From: Diaminobutyricibacter sp049994905
Lineage (GTDB): Bacteria > Actinomycetota > Actinomycetes > Actinomycetales > Microbacteriaceae
DNA: 64,000 bases
Direction of reading: 5' to 3'
Assembly (NCBI RefSeq): GCF_049994905.1
Contig: NZ_CP188258.1
Coordinates: forward strand, 930,001-994,000
Shown here: in pieces, positions 50,059 to 58,994 of the stretch
How positions within the stretch are numbered: the stretch's first letter is position 1
Layout of the letters: each line of letters starts with the position of its first letter
Program-made: the position numbers and the translations under genes
The notes under the pieces: model-generated
What the model was told of the DNA's origin: nothing
The model's input: only the letters and a program-made list of their open reading frames with translations
Databases searched by the model: none

Positions 50059-50136
50059 GCGGGTCAACCCATTCACTTCGGGCCTGAGCGGGCATACCGT
50101 TCGCAGCACGGATCGACCGGATCCGCAGACCGAAGG

Positions 50137-50961
50137 ATGACCTTGTCCAGTCCGAAAAAGAAATCGAACAAGAGTGGCCCGGACCGGGCGGCCTACGAAG
50201 CGGAACTCGAACAGCTCCAGATAGAGCTGGTGGCCATGCAACAGTGGGCCGTCGCAACGGGGGCACGCATCCTGGTGATCTTCGAGGGACGCGATGCCGC
50301 GGGCAAGGGCGGAGCCATCAAGCGGATCATCCAGTACCTCAACCCGCGGTCAGCTCGCGTGGTCGCGTTGGCTGTTCCCACCGAACGCGAGAAGGGGCAG
50401 TGGTACTTCCAGCGCTATCTCGAGCGGCTTCCCGCGGCGGGCGAAATCGTGCTGATGGACAGGTCCTGGTACAACCGCGCCGGCGTCGAGCATGTGCTGG
50501 GCTACTGCACGCCCGAGGAATACGAACGCTTCCTGCGGCAGGTTCCTTCGGTGGAGCGGCTGCTGGTCGAGGACGGCATCATGCTGTTCAAGTATTGGTT
50601 CTCGGTGTCCGACGACGAGCAGCAGAAGCGGTTCAAGTCCCGGCTGAAGGACCCGATGCGCAGGTGGAAGCTCTCAGAGACGGATCTGCATTCGATCACG
50701 AGATGGGAAGAATACTCGCGAGCGAAAGACGCGATGTTCAAGGCGACGGACATCCCCGAGGCACCATGGTGGACGGTGGAGAGCGACGACAAGAAATCGG
50801 CTCGCCTGAACATGATCAGCCATCTGCTCCGCCAGATCCCGTATGAGAAGGTCGAGCCGAAGAAACTGACGCTGCCGGAGCGGCCGGAGTCAGACGACTA
50901 TGAGCGGCCCGCCCGCGAGCTGTACAAGTACGTTCCCGACAGGGCGGCAGCCCTCGACTGA
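50137..50961 (+). CDS. ppk2: Polyphosphate kinase 2
   Basis: A 274-residue PPK2 enzyme. Walker A IFEGRDAAGKGG, lid-region SRLKDPMRRWKLSETD and VLMDRSWYNRAGVE are diagnostic. It phosphorylates nucleotides from polyphosphate (class I-type length). Located alone between the matrix operon and a TetR gene, with the divergent region upstream. Convergent with tetR. Confidence 0.94.
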   Translation: MTLSSPKKKSNKSGPDRAAYEAELEQLQIELVAMQQWAVATGARILVIFEGRDAAGKGGAIKRIIQYLNPRSARVVALAVPTEREKGQWYFQRYLERLPAAGEIVLMDRSWYNRAGVEHVLGYCTPEEYERFLRQVPSVERLLVEDGIMLFKYWFSVSDDEQQKRFKSRLKDPMRRWKLSETDLHSITRWEEYSRAKDAMFKATDIPEAPWWTVESDDKKSARLNMISHLLRQIPYEKVEPKKLTLPERPESDDYERPARELYKYVPDRAAALD

Positions 50962-50962
50962 C

Positions 50963-51571
50963 TCAACTCGATGAGCGGGCCGGCTCCATCTCCACCTCAC
51001 CGACAGCGAGGAGCAGCTGCACAGCTGCTTTCAGCTGTTCTCCGATCGGCCGGTCAGAGTGGCTGCGGTCGTGCAACGTCTGGCTGAGGGCTGACATCAC
51101 CAGGCCGACGGCGAGCTGCGCCTGCTCACGGTCGTTCGCGCGCTCGGCCGCGAGCGAGACGTACATCTCGCGCATCTCGACCATCATCTGGGTCGCCGTC
51201 GTCAGGAGTTCAGGACGGCGGCTCAGGAGCAGCTTCATGCGGGCGAGGCTCGGGCCGCTCTCGGAACTGCTCCCGATCACATCGCACAGCGCCATGACGA
51301 GGCTGCCCTGTGCGCACCGGAACGCCGTCGCCACTGCCGGGTCGATGGACGCCCCCTGAAACTCGAGGGCCGCGGCGGCTTTGGACGGAAAATAGTTGAA
51401 GAACGTTCGGCTCGAAACGTCCGCCTGTTGACAGATGTGCTCGACGGTCGTCGCATCCAGTCCTTGCGTATCGATGAGATGGAAGGCGGCCTCGTGGATG
51501 GCGTTCCGGGTCTGACGTTTCTTTCGCTCACGCAGGCCGAGCGCCTGGGAGCCGGTGTCAATGGTCGTCAC
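50963..51571 (-). CDS. TetR-family regulator of the MFS exporter
   Basis: A 202-residue regulator: RNAIHEAAFHLIDTQGLDATTVEHICQQADVSSRTFFNYFPSKA. It is downstream of the drug exporter gene in the same direction, but with a strong terminator between them, so its level may differ from that of the exporter. Probably represses the exporter. Confidence 0.92.
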   Translation of the reverse strand: MTTIDTGSQALGLRERKKRQTRNAIHEAAFHLIDTQGLDATTVEHICQQADVSSRTFFNYFPSKAAAALEFQGASIDPAVATAFRCAQGSLVMALCDVIGSSSESGPSLARMKLLLSRRPELLTTATQMMVEMREMYVSLAAERANDREQAQLAVGLVMSALSQTLHDRSHSDRPIGEQLKAAVQLLLAVGEVEMEPARSSS

Positions 51572-51598
51572 GATCGTGATGTGCGTCGCAGCACCAAG

Positions 51599-51626
51599 GC
51601 GGGCGGCGTCACGGGACGCCGCCCGC
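51599..51626 (-). terminator. Strong hairpin between the MFS and TetR genes
   Basis: GCGGGCGGCGTC (51599-51610), loop ACGG, GACGCCGCCCGC (51615-51626): 12-bp perfect stem, 8 bp after the MFS stop and 28 bp before the TetR start on the minus strand. Confidence 0.85.
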
Positions 51627-51633
51627 TCTCGGG

Positions 51634-53748
51634 TCAGGTCTGCGGCACCACCCGGATGTTTCCGGTCGCGGAACTCACAGCTTCAGTGGCCACGGCATCC
51701 GTGGCGACAGCCTCGTCTGCGCGCTCCTGCAGGGCCGACGTCTTCCGCAGCGGCGGAACCTTGAAGAAGAGGCTCAGCACGAACGCGAGCAGGATCACTC
51801 CGAGACCGATCGTGTAGACCTCGATCACAGAATCGTTGAAGCCCACCATGAACGGCTTGCTGAGGCGCTTGTCCGCACCGTCGAGGAACGACGTGTCGCT
51901 CGTCGAACTGTTGCTCGAACTGTTCGCCTTCGAGTCGCCCTTCTTCAGCTCATTCGCAAGCGTCGGCGTGAGCTTGTCGACGTAGAAGCCGCGCTGGGTC
52001 GCGTTCGCCCAGTTCACTTCGACGACGCCGCCGTTGACGCTCGCGTGCGCCGCCTTGGCGACCGCGGCGAGGGCAGCGGCCTCAGCCGCGGGCTTCGCCG
52101 CAGCAACCTGCTGGTCGACGATCGACGCAGCGGCCTCCGGCGGGATGACGCCGGCGGCGACCTGCGCATTGACGGCTGCCGTGACCTGCTGCGTCACCGC
52201 GGCATCCGCAGCGGCCCTGGCCTTCGTCGTCGCGGAGGTGAGCTGACCCTGGATCTGCTTTTCGATCGGGGTGACGATCGGCGTCCACAGCTGCTTCATG
52301 ATCGGCTTGTTGTGTGCCGCGTTCGCGACGTCGGGCGTCAGCGCTGCATCCAATGCGGAACTGAGCGTCGCCTGGTCGGCTGTCGCCTTGACGATGTTGG
52401 CCGGCAGCGCGGCGAAGAGCACGGAGAGCAGCACGGCGACACCGAGGGTTCCGCCGATCTGGCGGAAGAAGGTCGAGGCGCCGGTGGCGACGCCCATCTG
52501 GTTCGGCTCGACAGCGTTCTGGCTCGCGAGGGTGAGTGTCTGCATCATCTGGCCGAGACCCAGCCCGATGAGGAACATCGCGATCATCAGGAACCAGAGC
52601 GGCTTGTCGATCGTGAGGAACGTCAGCACGAAGAAGCCGGCGGCAGTGAACAGCGTGCCCGTGATCGGGAAGATGCGGTACTTGCCCGTGCGGGCGATGA
52701 TCTGCCCCGAGGCGATCGATGCGATCATCAGGCCCGCCATCATCGGCAGCGTGGCGAAACCGGATGCCGTCGGGCTCAGCCCGAAGACGATCTGCAGGTA
52801 GAGCGGAAGCGTCAGCATGGCGCCGAACATTCCGAAACCGACGAGCACGCCCAGGATGGTCGCCATCGAGAAGACCCGCGAACGGAACAGGCGAAGCGGG
52901 ATGATCGCGTCATCCTTCATGTAGAGCTCGACGAGGATGAACGTGAGCAGGCCGGCGGCGGCGATCGCGTAGCAGGTGATCGACGCGGCTGAGCCCCAGC
53001 CCCATTCGCGGCCCTGTTCTGCGACGAGAAGGATGGGAACCAGCGTCACGACGACGGCGGTCGCGCCCCACCAGTCGATGCGCGGCTTCGAGGTCCTGTT
53101 GAACTTCGGGAGGTGCAGGAACATCAGCACCATGACTAGCGCAACGATCGCGATGGGGACGTTGATGAGGAACACCCAGCGCCATCCCTCGATGAAGAGG
53201 ATCTGGTTCGCGCCGGCGAACAGGCCACCGATGAGCGGGCCGATGACCGAGGAGATGCCGAAGACGGCCAGGAAGTAACCCTGGTACTTGGCGCGCTCAC
53301 GCGGCGCGAGGATGTCTCCCATGATCGCGAGCGGAAGGGACATCAGCGCGCCGGCACCGATTCCCTGGAAGGCACGGAAGGCAGCGAGCATGATCATCGA
53401 CGTGGAGAACGACGACAGCAACGAGCCCAGCAGGAACACGACGATCCCGAAGATGTACAGCGGGCGGCGGCCGAAGATGTCCGACAGCTTGCCGTAGATC
53501 GGAACGGCGATCGTGGAGGTGATCAGGTACGCGGTGGTGACCCACGCCTGGTCGTTGAGCCCGTGGAGGTCGTCGCCGATCGTGCGGATCGCCGTACCGA
53601 CGATCGTCTGGTCGAGCGAGGACAGGAACATGCCGGCCATGAGGCCGTAGATGACGAGAAGAATCTGCCGGTGCGACATGATCGGCTTCGATTCCTGCGG
53701 CGCGGGTGCCGCCGGCTGCACCCTGACGGGCGCGGTGGTAGTAGACAA
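51634..53748 (-). CDS. DHA2-family MFS drug exporter with Ala-rich extracytoplasmic insert
   Basis: A 704-residue fourteen-helix exporter (EmrB/QacA type) from TTG 53748 (AAAGGA upstream). Motifs: LSSLDQTIVGTAIRTIG, YGKLSDIFGRRP (motif A), SVIGPLIGGLF (motif C). Between helices 13 and 14 there is an unusually long Ala- and Gln-rich coiled segment of about 200 residues (QLTSATTKARAAADAAVTQQ and on) that normal members lack. Export of drugs is expected. The longer open frame upstream to 53865 starts with unlikely residues. Confidence 0.92.
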   Translation of the reverse strand: MSTTTAPVRVQPAAPAPQESKPIMSHRQILLVIYGLMAGMFLSSLDQTIVGTAIRTIGDDLHGLNDQAWVTTAYLITSTIAVPIYGKLSDIFGRRPLYIFGIVVFLLGSLLSSFSTSMIMLAAFRAFQGIGAGALMSLPLAIMGDILAPRERAKYQGYFLAVFGISSVIGPLIGGLFAGANQILFIEGWRWVFLINVPIAIVALVMVLMFLHLPKFNRTSKPRIDWWGATAVVVTLVPILLVAEQGREWGWGSAASITCYAIAAAGLLTFILVELYMKDDAIIPLRLFRSRVFSMATILGVLVGFGMFGAMLTLPLYLQIVFGLSPTASGFATLPMMAGLMIASIASGQIIARTGKYRIFPITGTLFTAAGFFVLTFLTIDKPLWFLMIAMFLIGLGLGQMMQTLTLASQNAVEPNQMGVATGASTFFRQIGGTLGVAVLLSVLFAALPANIVKATADQATLSSALDAALTPDVANAAHNKPIMKQLWTPIVTPIEKQIQGQLTSATTKARAAADAAVTQQVTAAVNAQVAAGVIPPEAAASIVDQQVAAAKPAAEAAALAAVAKAAHASVNGGVVEVNWANATQRGFYVDKLTPTLANELKKGDSKANSSSNSSTSDTSFLDGADKRLSKPFMVGFNDSVIEVYTIGLGVILLAFVLSLFFKVPPLRKTSALQERADEAVATDAVATEAVSSATGNIRVVPQT

Positions 53749-53955
53749 GACGAATCCTTTGGTGGGGTAAGCGGTGCATCGGGCATCACTCGGCACGGCC
53801 GTGAGAGTCGACGGGGCGAGCGCCGACATCGGCGTGCTGTTTTTGCAGGCTACGCAATAATACACGAATGCACACCTGCTCTCGCTGCAAGAAGCCTGTG
53901 GGCGTGCGTCATCCGGGTTTCGGCGCGTGGCGCCGCGCCGGCGGCTCCGTGTCCG

Positions 53956-54246
53956 TCAGGTCAGGCGACGTTCGAGGTGAACCGTGACCGTGTCACCGAT
54001 GTCTTTGCCGAGGCGCGCGCGAAGCTTGGCGCTGAGGGAGAGCATGTGTCCGCCTCTGCCGGTCACCATCAGACCGATGTTCGGCAGGGCGATCCCGTCC
54101 ACCGTCGCGTCGACGCGCAGCGCCTTCCTGGTGCCGAAGAGCGTCGCCGAGTCCGGCACCTCGACGCAGGACCACATGCTGCCCTTCACATCGACTCCGA
54201 TCGGCGCCGTGAACGTGTGGTCAAGGGGGCCTGGCTCGGTACTCAT
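53956..54246 (-). CDS. DUF1905 protein
   Basis: A 96-residue beta-barrel-type protein: DHTFTAPIGVDVKGSMWSCVEVP, ATLFGTRKALRVDATVDGI, GHMLSLSAKLRARLGKDIGDTV. DUF1905 proteins are of unknown function, often fused with YdeI-type OmdA domains. The start ATG 54246 is used; 54276 is also possible. Isolated gene downstream of a terminator. Confidence 0.85.
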   Translation of the reverse strand: MSTEPGPLDHTFTAPIGVDVKGSMWSCVEVPDSATLFGTRKALRVDATVDGIALPNIGLMVTGRGGHMLSLSAKLRARLGKDIGDTVTVHLERRLT

Positions 54247-54304
54247 CTGCGGCTCATTCCACGTCGTCGGATGCATAAGTCTGCCAGACGGCTGTAACGA
54301 GAAA

Positions 54305-54341
54305 GACGCTGCCGGCCCCCAGGTGGGAGACCGGCAGCGTC
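54305..54341 (-). terminator. Hairpin ending the ABC exporter operon
   Basis: GACGCTGCCGG (54305-54315) pairs with CCGGCAGCGTC (54331-54341), 35 bp after the permease stop; loop 15 bases. Confidence 0.8.
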
Positions 54342-54375
54342 GTTCGGCGGATGCTCGGGCGTGCTGCGCCCGGAC

Positions 54376-55140
54376 TCAGCTGATCTTGCGACGGTAGGCG
54401 GCGATCGCGAAGGCGTAGGCGGCGATGAGGATGCCGACGAGCCAGGCGAGCGCGATCCAGATGTCGTTGCCGACAGGCTGTTCGGCGAACAAGGCCCGGA
54501 TGGTGTTCACGATGGAGGTCACCGGCTGGTTCTCCGCGAACCAGGCGACCGCGGGGGGCATCGACTCAGTGGGCACGAACGCCGAACTGATGAACGGGAG
54601 GAAGATCAGCGGGTAGCTGAACGCGCTCGCGCCGTCGACCGTCTTCGCCGAGAGCCCCGCGATCACGGCGAGCCAGGTCAGGGCGAGGGTGAACAGGATA
54701 AGGATGCCGGCGACGGCGAGCCAGGCGCCAACCGAAGCTCCGGTACGGAATCCCATGATCAGCGCGACGCCGATGACGATCGTGACCGAGACGAGGTTCG
54801 CGACCAGCGAGGTGAGCACGTGCGCCCAGAGCACGCTCGACCTGGCGATCGGCATGGACTGGAAGCGTTCGAAGATGCCGCCCTGCAGGTCGAGGAACAG
54901 CCGGTATGCGGTGTATGCGATGCCGGATGCGATCGTGATCAGGAGGATACCGGGGAGCATGTAGTCGATGTACGACTCGTCGGACCCGGTGTTGATCGCT
55001 CCGCCCAGCACGTACACGAACAGCAGCATCAGTGCGATCGGGGTGACCGCGGTGGTGATGATCGTGTCTGGGCTGCGGAGGATGTGGCGCAGCGAGCGTC
55101 CGGTCAGGGTGCCGGTATCGCCGAGGACGTGGGTGGTCAT
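54376..55140 (-). CDS. ABC-2 type (DrrB-like) permease
   Basis: A 254-residue six-helix permease. The ABC-2 pattern includes the early LRSPDTIITTAVTPIALMLLFVYVLGG, MLPGILLITIASG and late PFISSAFVPTESMPPAVAWFAENQPVT. Its start overlaps the ATPase stop (ATGA). Exports drugs or lipids with the DrrA-like partner. Confidence 0.92.
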   Translation of the reverse strand: MTTHVLGDTGTLTGRSLRHILRSPDTIITTAVTPIALMLLFVYVLGGAINTGSDESYIDYMLPGILLITIASGIAYTAYRLFLDLQGGIFERFQSMPIARSSVLWAHVLTSLVANLVSVTIVIGVALIMGFRTGASVGAWLAVAGILILFTLALTWLAVIAGLSAKTVDGASAFSYPLIFLPFISSAFVPTESMPPAVAWFAENQPVTSIVNTIRALFAEQPVGNDIWIALAWLVGILIAAYAFAIAAYRRKIS

Positions 55141-55958
55141 CGGAGTTCCTTTCGTGCGGGGACCGCCTCATCGGTGGTGTCGCCGTCGGCGGAATCGGTA
55201 TCGTCGGGTTCGCCGACGAGGGCGAGGAAGACGTCCTCGAGCGAGGGCTGCTTCTCGACGTATTCGACCTCGGCGGGCGGGAGGAGCTGTTTGAGCTCCG
55301 CGAGCGTGCCGTTCTGGATGATCTTGCCCTTGTGCAGGATCGCGATGCGGTCGGCAAGCTGTTCGGCCTCGTCGAGGTACTGCGTCGTGAGCAGCACCGT
55401 CGTGCCCTGGCCGGCAAGTCTCTTGACCGTCTGCCACACCTCGATGCGCGCCTGGGGGTCGAGCCCTGTCGTCGGTTCGTCGAGGAAGATGACCGGCGGG
55501 TTGCCGATCAGGCTCATCGAGATGTCGAGCCGGCGTCGCATCCCGCCCGAGTACGTTCCTGCCTTGCGGTTCCCGGCTTCGGTGAGCGAGAAGCGCGCCA
55601 GGAGTTCGTCGGCGATGACACCGGGATTCTTCAGGTGACGCAGCCTGGCGACCAGTATGAGGTTCTCGCGGCCGGTGAGCACTTCATCCACCGCGGCGAA
55701 CTGGCCCGTCAGGCTGATCGACTCGCGCACGTCACCGGGGCTCGTCGCCACGTCGAATCCGTAGACCGTCGCGGTGCCCGCGTCGGACTTCAACAGCGTC
55801 GACAGGATGCGCACCAGCGTGGTCTTGCCTGCTCCGTTCGAGCCGAGGAGTGCGAAGATGCTGCCCGCCTTCACGTCGAAGTCGACGCCCTGCAGGACGT
55901 GCAGGTCTTTGAACGACTTCTCCATCCCTTGTACCCGGATCGCGGGTTCGGTGGTCAT
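55137..55958 (-). CDS. DrrA-like ABC transporter ATPase
   Basis: A 273-residue ATPase: Walker A LLGSNGAGKTT, signature YSGGMRRRLDIS, Walker B VIFLDEPTTGLDP and the DrrA C-terminal extension (QPSLEDVFLALVGEPDD). Four-bp overlaps with both neighbours. Regulated with DUF1048 and PadR. Confidence 0.94.
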   Translation of the reverse strand: MTTEPAIRVQGMEKSFKDLHVLQGVDFDVKAGSIFALLGSNGAGKTTLVRILSTLLKSDAGTATVYGFDVATSPGDVRESISLTGQFAAVDEVLTGRENLILVARLRHLKNPGVIADELLARFSLTEAGNRKAGTYSGGMRRRLDISMSLIGNPPVIFLDEPTTGLDPQARIEVWQTVKRLAGQGTTVLLTTQYLDEAEQLADRIAILHKGKIIQNGTLAELKQLLPPAEVEYVEKQPSLEDVFLALVGEPDDTDSADGDTTDEAVPARKELR

Positions 55959-56323
55959 TTCTGCTCCTCTCGTTCAGCATCTTCGATCGCCTTGTTGAGG
56001 CGAGCGCGCTCCTTGTCGATCCACTTCGTACCGGTGTATGCCTGCGCGAATGTCTCGGCGAACTCGACGGGGTCGTCGCCGACGATCTCGCGCAGGGGCG
56101 TTCCGTCGGCGGCTGCGCGCTCCCACAGGTCGGTCAGGTCCCCGAACATCGTGAGGAGGGTGTCGCCGTCGGTGATGCCCCCGTAGTACATGAAGTACCG
56201 GTGCATGGCCTTCGCCGCAGTGCCGTACGGTTCGGGAAGGGAATCGATGCGAGCCTTGTCCTGCTTGAACTGCTTCTTCTGCTCGAGCGATCCGGTGAGG
56301 GTCTCGATCCACTTTGCGGCCAT
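55955..56323 (-). CDS. DUF1048 protein
   Basis: A 122-residue helical protein: LTGSLEQKKQFKQDKARIDSLPEPYGTAAKAMHRYFMYY, DGDTLLTMFGDLTDLWERAA. DUF1048 proteins commonly sit between a PadR regulator and an ABC exporter; their role is unknown. Overlaps the ATPase start. Confidence 0.92.
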   Translation of the reverse strand: MAAKWIETLTGSLEQKKQFKQDKARIDSLPEPYGTAAKAMHRYFMYYGGITDGDTLLTMFGDLTDLWERAAADGTPLREIVGDDPVEFAETFAQAYTGTKWIDKERARLNKAIEDAEREEQK

Positions 56324-56325
56324 GA

Positions 56326-56676
56326 TTACACTCCTTCTTCCTGGGTCTGTTCCGTGTGGTGGCGGAGCTGTTCGATCCGTTCTGAAAGGAAGCTCCAGGA
56401 CCTCCAGAACTCTCCGAGATACTCCACGCCCGCTGCGTTCAGCGAGTAGACCTTGCGCGGCGGCCCCTTCTCGGACGGGACTTTTTCCACGTCGACGAAG
56501 CCACGCTGCTCGATCCTGACCAGCAGGGCATAGACGGTGCCTTCGACGATGTCGGAGAAGCCCTGCTCGCGAAGCCGTGCCGTGATTTCGTAGCCGTATG
56601 CCGGCTCGCCCCCCAGGAGCGCGAGGACGATGCCCTCGAGCGTGCCCTTGAGCATTTCGGTCATCTGCTTGGCCAC
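56326..56676 (-). CDS. PadR-family regulator
   Basis: A 116-residue winged-helix regulator: LKGTLEGIVLALLGGEPAYGYEITARLREQGFSDIVEGTVYALLVRIEQRGFVD. First gene of the ABC operon, with a palindrome upstream; likely autorepressor released by the exported drug. Confidence 0.94.
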   Translation of the reverse strand: MAKQMTEMLKGTLEGIVLALLGGEPAYGYEITARLREQGFSDIVEGTVYALLVRIEQRGFVDVEKVPSEKGPPRKVYSLNAAGVEYLGEFWRSWSFLSERIEQLRHHTEQTQEEGV

Positions 56677-56708
56677 GAGGCCCTCCCTTCAGCTACTCAG
56701 TGTTGCTG

Positions 56709-56724
56709 ACTACCACTAGATAGT
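56709..56724. promoter_or_regulatory. Candidate PadR operator
   Basis: ACTACCACTAGATAGT, inverted ACTA/TAGT arms with 8-bp centre, inside a larger TGTT...AACA dyad (56701-56728). It is 33 bp before padR; the ATGT/ACAT-like arms common in PadR sites are loosely matched. Confidence 0.55.
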
Positions 56725-56846
56725 AACACCGAATAGCGAGGGCGCAATAGGGGAATTCGAGGAGGACGAGCAGGACGAGGAGGACGAGCTTGCCGCGCAC
56801 GCGGCCGCCCCCGCCGACCCGATGGGCGGCGGGGGCGTTCGGCGCG

Positions 56847-57203
56847 CTAGCTGGGATCGTGCTCCAGTTGCCGCACCTCGATCGGCGAATAGCGGGCTTC
56901 CACGAATCGCCCCGCGATCTCGACAGCGCGGTCGATGTTCGCGACGTCGACGAGGTAGAAGCCGCCGACCCACTCCTTCGTCTCGATGAACGGCCCATCG
57001 GTCGTGTGTACGCGATGGGTGCGCGCATCCGTGCGGACGACGACCGCCGCCTCCGTGCTGAGTGCGTCTGTCGCGATCAGCTCGCCCGCCTCCGTGAGCT
57101 CGCGGATGATCGTTGCGTGGGTGCTGTCGACCTCACCCCTCAGCGCCCCGTTGAAGCCTTCATCGAATTCGGGGTTGTTGTAGATCAGAATCTGGTACCG
57201 CAT
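56847..57203 (-). CDS. YCII/DGPF-domain protein
   Basis: A 118-residue ferredoxin-fold protein from ATG 57203: MRYQILIYNNPEFDEG, VVRTDARTHRVHTTDGPFIETKEWVGGFYLVDVANIDRAVEIA. The DGPF motif is characteristic of the family often paired with ECF sigma factors in actinobacteria. No sigma gene is adjacent here. Small-molecule binding is likely. Confidence 0.92.
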   Translation of the reverse strand: MRYQILIYNNPEFDEGFNGALRGEVDSTHATIIRELTEAGELIATDALSTEAAVVVRTDARTHRVHTTDGPFIETKEWVGGFYLVDVANIDRAVEIAGRFVEARYSPIEVRQLEHDPS

Positions 57204-57308
57204 GGAAACTCTCCTGTCTTCGGTCACTGACATGAGAACGTCGAACGATGTCGTGCCTGATCGACATCTGTGACGAAACTGCTCCTCTGCGGCATCGTCA
57301 GGCCGGCC

Positions 57309-58232
57309 TCAGAGCGCGTGGATGGTCCAGCCTGCAGTCGCCGTTGCGCCGGGCGCGAGCACGATCAGGTCGGTGCCCGAATTGAAGGCGTCCGGAGGGC
57401 AGGTCATGGGTTCGACGGCCAGTCCGAGGCGGCTCGTTGCGGGGTTCGCCTGGTCGGCTGTGTGCACCTGCACCCACGGGCAGTCGTTCGCCCAGGTCAT
57501 GCCGACACCGGTGCCGTCGGCGGCGGTCACCGTGACAGCGGTGATCCCGTCGTCGTCGCGGGCCAGGTCGGTGAACGCGTGGTCGATGAACGTGGTGCCG
57601 ATGACGCGCGGCGTCCGAAAATCGTAGGAGCCGTCATCCTCGGTCGCGACATCGGCGAGGCCGATCGGGGCCAGGCGGTCATCGGTCACCGTGAGCACCG
57701 ACGCAGCGGGAAGCGACAGGGTCCAGTCGTCGACGCGCCCGGAACCGGGCGTCAGGTACGGATGCGGTCCGGTACCCCAGGGGGCGTCGTCGTGCCCGGT
57801 GTTCAGGCAGGACACCGTCGAATGCAGGCCGCCCTCGTCGAGTGAGAACGTCACGGTGACTTCGACACGGTGGGGATAGCCGCTCTGCGCCTCGATGGTC
57901 GCGACGAGCACGACGTGGCTGGCCGATTGGTCGATCGCCGCGAAGTCGAGCCAGGTGGCGAGGCCGTGCAGCGCGTTCCCCCGGTTGGGCTCGGTGAGCG
58001 GAAGCTGTTCCTCGACGCCGCCGAACGTGTACCGGCCGTCGATGACCCGGTTCGGCCACGGCGCCAGCGTGGCTCCGCGGAAGGCGGGGCGGATCTCGTC
58101 GGCCTCGAACGGGACGACGAGGTCGCGACCGTGATGCTGCAGCGTACGCAGGCTGGCTCCGACGGATGCGATGGTGGCGGTGTAGTCGCCCGCAGCCAGG
58201 CCGTAGTGGGTCCCGGAAAGAGGAGTGGTCAT
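57309..58232 (-). CDS. Aldose 1-epimerase-like mutarotase
   Basis: A 307-residue beta-sandwich enzyme from ATG 58232: LAPWPNRVIDGRYTFGG, NALHGLATW (His), GTGPHPYLTPG (His), and a late VEPMTCPPDAFNSG with the catalytic Glu. It interconverts anomers of aldoses. Divergent from the PNPOx gene (45-bp gap). Confidence 0.92.
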   Translation of the reverse strand: MTTPLSGTHYGLAAGDYTATIASVGASLRTLQHHGRDLVVPFEADEIRPAFRGATLAPWPNRVIDGRYTFGGVEEQLPLTEPNRGNALHGLATWLDFAAIDQSASHVVLVATIEAQSGYPHRVEVTVTFSLDEGGLHSTVSCLNTGHDDAPWGTGPHPYLTPGSGRVDDWTLSLPAASVLTVTDDRLAPIGLADVATEDDGSYDFRTPRVIGTTFIDHAFTDLARDDDGITAVTVTAADGTGVGMTWANDCPWVQVHTADQANPATSRLGLAVEPMTCPPDAFNSGTDLIVLAPGATATAGWTIHAL

Positions 58233-58277
58233 CCGCTCATTCTGCCCCGTCGGAGCGTTCATGGGTACATTCGGATC

Positions 58278-58922
58278 ATGGCCGACACGCTGAGCGGTGA
58301 CGAGACGCTCATACTCCCCGAATTCGACGTCCCCCCGGCAGATCCTGTGGCACTCGCGGCCGAATGGCTGAACCGCGCCGGTGAACGCGGAGTGCGCGAA
58401 CCCTGGGTCGCCGCGCTCGCGACGGTCGGTACGGAACCCGATGGCACGCATCCGGTTCCGTCGGTGCGGATGGTGCTGGTCAAGGCGATCGACGAGGCCG
58501 GCCTGGTCTTCGCGACCTCCACCACCAGCCGCAAGGGTCGCGAACTCGCCGCGAACCCTCAGGCATCCGCCGTCTTCTACTGGCGGGAGACGATCCAGCA
58601 GCTCAGGGTCGAAGGCTTGGTCGAGCAGGTGAGCGATGAGGAGTCCGACCGCCTGTTCACGGAGCGTTCCCGTTCTGCCCGGGCTGCAACGGCGGTATCG
58701 CATCAGGGGCGCCCCCTCGAGAGCGAGGAGCACCTCGCCGCCGAGGCGCAGCGCCTGATCGACGGCGAGGCCGGGATCGCGCGACCCGCGGACTGGGCCG
58801 GGTACCGCCTCGTGCCGACGGGAATCGAGTTCTGGCACGGACGCACCGACCGGCTGCATCGCCGTCTGGCCTACCGTCGCCAGGCTGACGGCGCCTGGTG
58901 GGCGCAGCGACTGCAAGCGTGA
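58278..58922 (+). CDS. Pyridoxamine 5'-phosphate oxidase-family enzyme
   Basis: A 214-residue FMN-binding split-barrel protein: SVRMVLVKAIDEAGLVFATSTTSRKGRELAANPQASAVFYW and C-terminal YRLVPTGIEFWHGRTDRLHRRLAYRR. The latter is the PdxH end signature, so a PdxH (PNP/PMP oxidase) role is likely; PhzG-like proteins are a close alternative. Single gene. Confidence 0.88.
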   Translation: MADTLSGDETLILPEFDVPPADPVALAAEWLNRAGERGVREPWVAALATVGTEPDGTHPVPSVRMVLVKAIDEAGLVFATSTTSRKGRELAANPQASAVFYWRETIQQLRVEGLVEQVSDEESDRLFTERSRSARAATAVSHQGRPLESEEHLAAEAQRLIDGEAGIARPADWAGYRLVPTGIEFWHGRTDRLHRRLAYRRQADGAWWAQRLQA

Positions 58923-58994
58923 CGGGGCCGATCACGTAGCACCCCGGAAACGTACGGAAACACCCCAGCAACACCGGCTGGCTACAGTCCATCC

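Larger units (their letters stand above)
49785..50136. other. Divergent regulatory region between the sipW operon and ppk2
   Basis: 352 bp without a gene. It holds a 20-bp palindrome (49989-50008), a direct repeat CCCAGAACAGGGG at 50022 and 50046 (24-bp period), and a small hairpin (GCGGG...CCCGC, about 49812). No small gene is convincing. Confidence 0.6.
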
